Both the position numbers and the translations under genes were made by a program. Of a DNA stretch of 8,582 nucleotides, positions 5,747 to 8,582 are shown one piece after another. Positions within the stretch are counted from its first letter, which is position 1; each line of letters starts with the position of its first letter. The notes under the pieces are model-generated. The model did no database searches. It saw only the letters and a list, made by a program, of their open reading frames with translations, and was not told where the DNA came from. The stretch is taken from NCBI GenBank assembly GCA_002707335.2, contig PAMN02000006.1, positions 1-8,582 of the forward strand. The letters are read 5' to 3'. The stretch is from Methanobacteriota archaeon (GTDB lineage Archaea > Thermoplasmatota > Poseidoniia > Poseidoniales > Poseidoniaceae).

Positions 5747-6202
5747 CTGCTACCAGATATTGCTCTCTCTCTTCCTGAAGAGCAGAGAAGGAAAATTGCT
5801 TGCGTTCTAATTCTAGTCGCTGCTGCTGACGGAGAATTAGTCAGGGAAGAAATATCTGCTATCGAATCAGCAATGGGCGCAATGATGCTTCATCCAGAGA
5901 GTAGGGAAGAAGTTAGACAGTTACTCACAAATCCACCTTCACTTGAATCTATTACTGATGGAATGGACGATTCCGCCAAAAAAATTGCTCTAAGAGATGC
6001 TGCACTGTTAGCATCCGTTGACGGAGATTATGATAAAAGGGAGCTTAAATCCCTTGAATTGATTGCTGAGTCTTGTGGTATTAGCAAAACAAAATTGTCT
6101 AAAATTTTAGACTGGGTTTCTCAATGTTGGAAAAACGGTGCAAAGGGTAGGAAATTAATATCGGCGCCAATGTTGGGAGACGATGATATAATCAAAAACT
6201 AA
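5747..6202 (+). CDS. TerB-like protein, second of a tandem pair, CTG start, 151 aa
   Basis: The frame is open from 5726 to the TAA at 6200-6202, but the first ATG is at 5873, in the middle of the domain. From the CTG at 5747 the translation reads (M)LPDIALSLPEEQRRK and lines up residue for residue, without a gap over about 140 positions, with the gene just upstream. About one third of positions are identical by hand count. Shared anchors are LPD (2-4), D28/E30, LxxEE (31-35), NPP (62-64), ALRDA (81-85), DG (92-93) and LxW (121-123). It is the same two-half, helical TerB-like fold, with acidic turns at AAADGELVREE (25-35) and SVDGDYDKRE (90-99). The C-terminal tail is eight residues longer and ends in an acidic/Ile segment. 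Tight spacing and an AGGTGAT site indicate translation coupled to the first paralogue. Starting at 5873 would give 109 residues lacking half the domain. Confidence 0.8.
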   Translation: MLPDIALSLPEEQRRKIACVLILVAAADGELVREEISAIESAMGAMMLHPESREEVRQLLTNPPSLESITDGMDDSAKKIALRDAALLASVDGDYDKRELKSLELIAESCGISKTKLSKILDWVSQCWKNGAKGRKLISAPMLGDDDIIKN

Positions 6203-6308
6203 ATTCTCCAAGTACTGGATTATGGATTTTGATTTCCGTATTCAAGAAAAAACTGTATTTTACCCCTACATTTTATTATCAATACCTACCTCGAGTGAAA
6301 CAGCGAAT

Positions 6309-6318
6309 TGATTAATTT
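6309..6318 (+). promoter_or_regulatory. Candidate TATA box for the THEP1-type gene
   Basis: The AT-rich stretch TGATTAATTT lies about 25 bases before the ATG at 6339, which lacks a Shine-Dalgarno. This fits a leaderless promoter. The rest of the 136-base gap (6203-6338) holds T-rich runs (such as around 6257-6278) that may serve termination of the TerB pair, but nothing more specific. Confidence 0.4.
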
Positions 6319-6338
6319 CGCAAATGGTGTTGGCGTAA

Positions 6339-6923
6339 ATGGGAATACATCCAAAAATTGGGATAACTGGTTTGCCAAGGTCTGGCAAGTCTGCAGTACT
6401 CGTTAAAGTACTAGAAATGCTTACTGATGAGCGTATTCGGGAGATAAATGCTCGAGGCGGGGACGGTCATGAAACGGACATAATTGGCGGTATGAGAACT
6501 GAGCCAATCTCTGAAAATTCAGAAAGGGTAGGCTACAAGGTAATCGATATCAGAACTGGGGCTGAGGCTGTAATGGCTCACAAGAACATCGATAGTAGGA
6601 TGAGGGTCTTAGGGTATGGAATTGACACAGAGGCGCTAGAAAGCGTCGCTATACCCGCTATTGAGCATGCGAGAGATTATTCAGAAGTTATTGTGATTGA
6701 TGAAATTGGAAAATTCGCTGTAGAATCTGAAGACTTTGTGAAAGTAGTCAGATCAGCATTAGAAATGGACAAACCAACCCTCTTGGCTCTCCACAAAAAG
6801 AGCAGACACCCTCTCCTTCAAGATATCAGGAGAAGGGATGATGCAAGAATTCTGGAAGTGACACCCGTTAATCGCGCTCTACTTCCGTACAAAATACACA
6901 AATTGATGAGAGAAACCTATTGA
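6339..6923 (+). CDS. THEP1-type nucleoside-triphosphatase, 194 aa
   Basis: The protein matches the THEP1 family (also called NTPase_1), cytoplasmic P-loop enzymes that hydrolyse NTPs to NDPs in vitro and whose cellular role is unsettled. The Walker A motif is GLPRSGKS at residues 11-18, with Lys17 and Ser18. GGMRTEP (50-56) and RVGYKVIDI (63-71) match the family's conserved beta region. Walker B is VIVIDEIGKF at 117-126, with Asp121 and Glu122. HKKSRHPLLQDIRRR (152-166) and the end EVTPVNRALLPYKI (173-186) are also family features. Length is normal for the family. The only odd point is Arg14-Ser15 in the P-loop, where many members have Gly-Val or Gly-Ile. It starts at ATG 6339, just after an in-frame stop, with a TATA-like box 25 bases upstream. 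It appears to be expressed on its own, followed by a small hairpin. Confidence 0.93.
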   Translation: MGIHPKIGITGLPRSGKSAVLVKVLEMLTDERIREINARGGDGHETDIIGGMRTEPISENSERVGYKVIDIRTGAEAVMAHKNIDSRMRVLGYGIDTEALESVAIPAIEHARDYSEVIVIDEIGKFAVESEDFVKVVRSALEMDKPTLLALHKKSRHPLLQDIRRRDDARILEVTPVNRALLPYKIHKLMRETY

Positions 6924-6924
6924 T

Positions 6925-6945
6925 TAGCGGTGGTTTATTCCGCTA
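6925..6945 (+). other. Small stem-loop after the THEP1-type gene
   Basis: TAGCGG (6925-6930) and CCGCTA (6940-6945) form a perfect six-base stem with a nine-base loop. It begins right after the TGA of the THEP1-type gene and ends 18 bases before the next ATG. There is no following T-run, so it is not a classical terminator. It might affect message stability or access to the next ribosome site, or be chance. Confidence 0.3.
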
Positions 6946-6955
6946 TTACTCAATC

Positions 6956-6960
6956 GGAGG
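6956..6960 (+). promoter_or_regulatory. Shine-Dalgarno site, unusually close to its start
   Basis: GGAGG lies only three bases before the ATG at 6964. The spacing is short but no other in-frame start fits better. Confidence 0.5.
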
Positions 6961-6963
6961 GGT

Positions 6964-7299
6964 ATGAACCCAGCCGCAAGTGCTCAACGCTTGATGTTTG
7001 GAAGTGGGCTTGGTTTGTTATTAGCAACTGGTTTTGCATATATTTCTGGAGTTGCGAAAATAGATTCTATTGGGCTTGAATTATTATTCCCGTTGATCGG
7101 TATCTCTCTAGTAGGGTGCTCAATATTGGTAATTCAAGAAAATGGTGTTTTTTCTAATGTCTTTCCTAATCAAGACAATTCTTCCCTCTCCGCTCAAGTC
7201 CAGAACGAGTTATCCTTTACAAAAAAAGAAGAAGAACTAGGTGATGCCTGGGCTAAACTAGAGCACTCAATGTTATCAAGAGAATTGGAGGAAGAGTGA
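6964..7299 (+). CDS. Small membrane protein with two helices, 111 aa
   Basis: Family not recognised. Hydrophobic helices cover about residues 11-30 and 37-57, joined by a short loop (VAKIDSIG). The second half (about 60-111) is polar and acidic, with a predicted helix around KKEEELGDAWAKLEHSML (87-104) and a Glu-rich end. With both termini in the cytoplasm the layout resembles the two membrane proteins at 1679-2935, though the sequences are not alike. The ATG at 6964 has GGAGG just upstream. Its TGA (7297-7299) overlaps the ATG of the next gene, whose Shine-Dalgarno lies inside this gene, so the two proteins are very likely made together and may interact in the membrane. Confidence 0.72.
   Translation: MNPAASAQRLMFGSGLGLLLATGFAYISGVAKIDSIGLELLFPLIGISLVGCSILVIQENGVFSNVFPNQDNSSLSAQVQNELSFTKKEEELGDAWAKLEHSMLSRELEEE
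7287..7293 (+). promoter_or_regulatory. Shine-Dalgarno site for the zinc-ribbon membrane protein
   Basis: GGAGGAA, inside the end of the upstream gene, lies five bases before the ATG at 7299. It selects that ATG over the adjacent GTG at 7296. Confidence 0.6.
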
Positions 7300-8039
7300 T
7301 GTCGATCAAAATTCCTGAAGATAAAGGGGCAAAAAAAAGGTCCCGATATTGGAATTTATGCATGATTCTAGGAATTCTTTCAGTCATATTTTTCACGATT
7401 GGCGTTAATGAAGAAACGCGGGAAAAAAGAGGAGAATTTGTCCAAGTCGAGGGTGTTGCACACTATGAATGCTCAGATGGCGAATTGATTCCAGATCGTA
7501 ATCAAAAACTAGAAAATAACGGAGTTGAAAACTGTAGGGATGGTTCGGACGAATTTACTCGTAGTAATTCTTCCATGGACATTTGCTTTGGAGCTTCTTG
7601 TTGTTTTTCAGTAATTTTTGCAATAAGCGCATTGAGTACGAAGAATGACGAAAGAGTTGTAGTTATTCAGCAGCCAGGAAAATATATTGTCCAACAAGTT
7701 CCGGTTCAACAGAATATTCCAAAAGCCCCAACGAAACAACCAGCCTCTGGAAATAACAAGCAAATGTGGGCACAAAAAGCTGCAAATCTAGAACTAGCTA
7801 GAAACTGGGAAGGGGCTGCTGAAGCCTATGAAAAAGCAGGGATGTATGTTCAAGCAGGTAAGATAAGACAAGACCATCTTGAAAACAGCAAGCCTGTAGT
7901 ACAAATTGGACAAGTTGGAAATACTGTGCTTAATGATTCAGTAATGATTTCAGATAACTCGCAAAAGATTTGCAGTAATTGTGGGAATCAATGCGATGCG
8001 AATTGGAATATCTGCCCAAAGTGTACTAATCCTTTGTGA
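7299..8039 (+). CDS. Membrane protein with external DGSDE module, TPR-like segment and C-terminal zinc ribbon, 246 aa
   Basis: Domains in order: a basic N-terminus (KKRSR, 12-16), helix 1 (about 18-35), and an external loop of about 55 residues. A second helix (about 92-112) is followed by a Gln/Pro-rich linker (about 120-155). Residues about 157-190 resemble one TPR-type helix pair (ANLELARNWEGAAEAYEKAG). The last 22 residues are a zinc ribbon with CxxC pairs Cys225/Cys228 and Cys239/Cys242. The loop contains YECSDGELIP and NCRDGSDE (Cys58 to Glu85), which closely resembles the calcium-binding half of an LDL-receptor class A repeat. It has only two loop cysteines instead of six, so at most one disulfide. 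The positive-inside rule puts the loop outside and the TPR-like part and zinc ribbon in the cytoplasm. The gene is coupled to the upstream membrane protein by a TGATG overlap. It might pass an external signal inward, which is speculation. Confidence 0.8.
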   Translation: MSIKIPEDKGAKKRSRYWNLCMILGILSVIFFTIGVNEETREKRGEFVQVEGVAHYECSDGELIPDRNQKLENNGVENCRDGSDEFTRSNSSMDICFGASCCFSVIFAISALSTKNDERVVVIQQPGKYIVQQVPVQQNIPKAPTKQPASGNNKQMWAQKAANLELARNWEGAAEAYEKAGMYVQAGKIRQDHLENSKPVVQIGQVGNTVLNDSVMISDNSQKICSNCGNQCDANWNICPKCTNPL

Positions 8040-8075
8040 GAAAGGTTTGATTGCCTTGACGAATCCCGACACTTT

Positions 8076-8082
8076 GAGGGAG
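8076..8082 (+). promoter_or_regulatory. Shine-Dalgarno site for the H-protein gene
   Basis: GAGGGAG lies four bases before the ATG at 8087, with its GAGG core seven bases away. It supports that start. The short gap 8040-8086 shows no clear TATA box, so the gene may be read from an upstream promoter. Confidence 0.5.
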
Positions 8083-8086
8083 AGAC

Positions 8087-8470
8087 ATGAGTGAAGTCCC
8101 AGAAGGTTTGTTTTACACTAAAGAGCACGAATGGTTGAAGGTTGATGGTGATGAAGTGATTATTGGAATCACCGATCATGCACAAAATGCTTTGACAGAT
8201 ATCGTCTACATCGAATTACCTGAAGTTGGTGAAACATGTGATGACATGGGAGAATTCGCAATTGTTGAGTCTGTAAAGTCTGCATCTCCTATTTTCGCAC
8301 CATTGGGTGGAGAAATAACAGCAGTAAATGATGCTCTAGACGACACTCCTGAATTAATGAATGAAGATCCATATGGCGAAGGCTGGATTGTCAAAATGAA
8401 ACTTAACGACCCTGCAGCGGTCTCTGGTTTGATGTCTCCAGGAGACTATAAATCTGAGATTGGCGAGTGA
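8087..8470 (+). CDS. gcvH: Glycine cleavage system H protein
   Basis: The H protein carries a lipoyl group that shuttles the aminomethyl intermediate among the P, T and L proteins of the cytoplasmic glycine cleavage complex. The sequence is canonical: YTKEHEWL near residues 10-17, ITDHAQNALTDIVYIELP at 28-45, and the lipoyl site ESVKSAS at 61-67 with Lys64 as the modified lysine. PLGGEI and the region PYGEGWIVKMK (94-104) follow. At 127 residues it has normal length and appears intact. No gene for the P, T or L protein lies within the window, so it is either encoded apart from them or the rest is outside. It sits 47 bases after the zinc-ribbon membrane gene and six bases before an RNase HI gene, so these last two are probably on one message. 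Confidence 0.97.
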   Translation: MSEVPEGLFYTKEHEWLKVDGDEVIIGITDHAQNALTDIVYIELPEVGETCDDMGEFAIVESVKSASPIFAPLGGEITAVNDALDDTPELMNEDPYGEGWIVKMKLNDPAAVSGLMSPGDYKSEIGE

Positions 8471-8475
8471 ATGTA

Positions 8476-8582
8476 ATGCTATACATCTACGTTGATGGAT
8501 CCTGTTTGGGAAATCAGAACGTAGACAAAGACACCCCAGCAGGATGGGGCGTTGTTATCATAAAAGATTCAAACGACCTGGG
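8476..8582 (+). CDS. rnhA: Ribonuclease HI, N-terminal part (3' end outside window)
   Basis: This frame is open to the window edge and encodes the first 35 complete codons of an RNase HI-fold protein, which cuts the RNA strand of RNA-DNA hybrids. The start MLYIYVDGSCLGN carries the first catalytic aspartate, Asp7, in the family motif DGSxxGN. PAGWGVVI (from residue 21) matches the second strand, where bacterial enzymes have PGGYGAIL. Between them the segment QNVDKDT is several residues longer than in the E. coli type, so this belongs to a variant subgroup. The other catalytic residues (Glu, Asp, Asp) lie beyond the window. The ATG at 8476 is six bases after the gcvH stop. A GTG at 8467 is also in frame and would overlap gcvH. 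No strong Shine-Dalgarno is seen. Confidence 0.85.
   Translation, partial: MLYIYVDGSCLGNQNVDKDTPAGWGVVIIKDSNDL

Noticed and set aside
5711..5760. Programmed frameshift joining the two TerB-like genes into one protein
   Set aside because: The first protein ends at a normal distance after its domain, no slippery run is seen at the junction, and AGGTGAT followed by CTG explains separate initiation better.
6203..6338. Possible small RNA or tRNA in the 136-base gap
   Set aside because: No cloverleaf, conserved tRNA boxes or strong hairpin is visible; the gap is AT-rich and explained by a terminator region plus the promoter of the THEP1-type gene.
1..8582. Defence island, toxin-antitoxin, CRISPR array, insertion sequence or biosynthetic cluster
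   Set aside because: No repeats of suitable length, transposase, nuclease-helicase genes, toxin motifs or modular synthases were seen on either strand.

Overview
The window is an AT-rich, gene-dense stretch with sixteen protein genes, two of them cut by the window edges, and no RNA genes, mobile elements or CRISPR arrays that I can see. Several features point to an archaeon. TATA-like boxes sit about 25 to 29 bases upstream of start codons with no Shine-Dalgarno sequence, as in leaderless transcripts. There is a THEP1-type nucleoside-triphosphatase, and there are many small membrane proteins with charged cytoplasmic tails. A membrane protein carrying a DGSDE (LDL-receptor class A-like) motif and a C-terminal zinc ribbon suggests a marine planktonic euryarchaeote such as Marine Group II/III (Poseidoniia). 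That lineage assignment is inference; no marker gene here proves it.

Layout. At 1-268 is the tail of a cell-surface protein with a C-terminal membrane anchor. A small orphan gene on the minus strand (280-588) is divergent from an alpha/beta hydrolase (694-1620). Then come two membrane proteins, one coiled-coil and one with an acidic tail (1679-2254, 2264-2935). A three-gene nucleotide-sugar/envelope cassette follows (2961-4938): a sugar-phosphate nucleotidyltransferase, an unusually short UDP-glucose/GDP-mannose dehydrogenase-type enzyme, and a GtrA-like four-helix membrane protein. A glutaredoxin on the minus strand overlaps the GtrA gene tail to tail. Next are two tandem TerB-like paralogues (5311-5742, 5747-6202), then the THEP1-type NTPase (6339-6923). 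A translationally coupled pair of membrane proteins follows (6964-7299, 7299-8039). The glycine cleavage H protein (8087-8470) and the first 35 codons of a ribonuclease HI (8476-8582) close the window.

How the genes work together. The clearest functional unit is 2961-4938. The nucleotidyltransferase would make an NDP-sugar, the dehydrogenase would oxidise it to an NDP-uronate, and the GtrA-like protein would act at the membrane in glycan or lipid-linked sugar handling. Close spacing, a Shine-Dalgarno at each junction and a TGATG stop/start overlap support co-expression. The second unit is the TerB pair: the two proteins align without gaps from residue 1, which shows that the second gene starts at a CTG codon and that an ATG-based annotation would lose its first 42 residues. 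The third is the 6964-8039 pair, whose second protein combines an extracytoplasmic DGSDE module with a cytoplasmic TPR-like segment and a zinc ribbon. The remaining genes look like ordinary housekeeping or unassigned genes. I see no defence system, toxin-antitoxin pair or obvious secondary-metabolite cluster.
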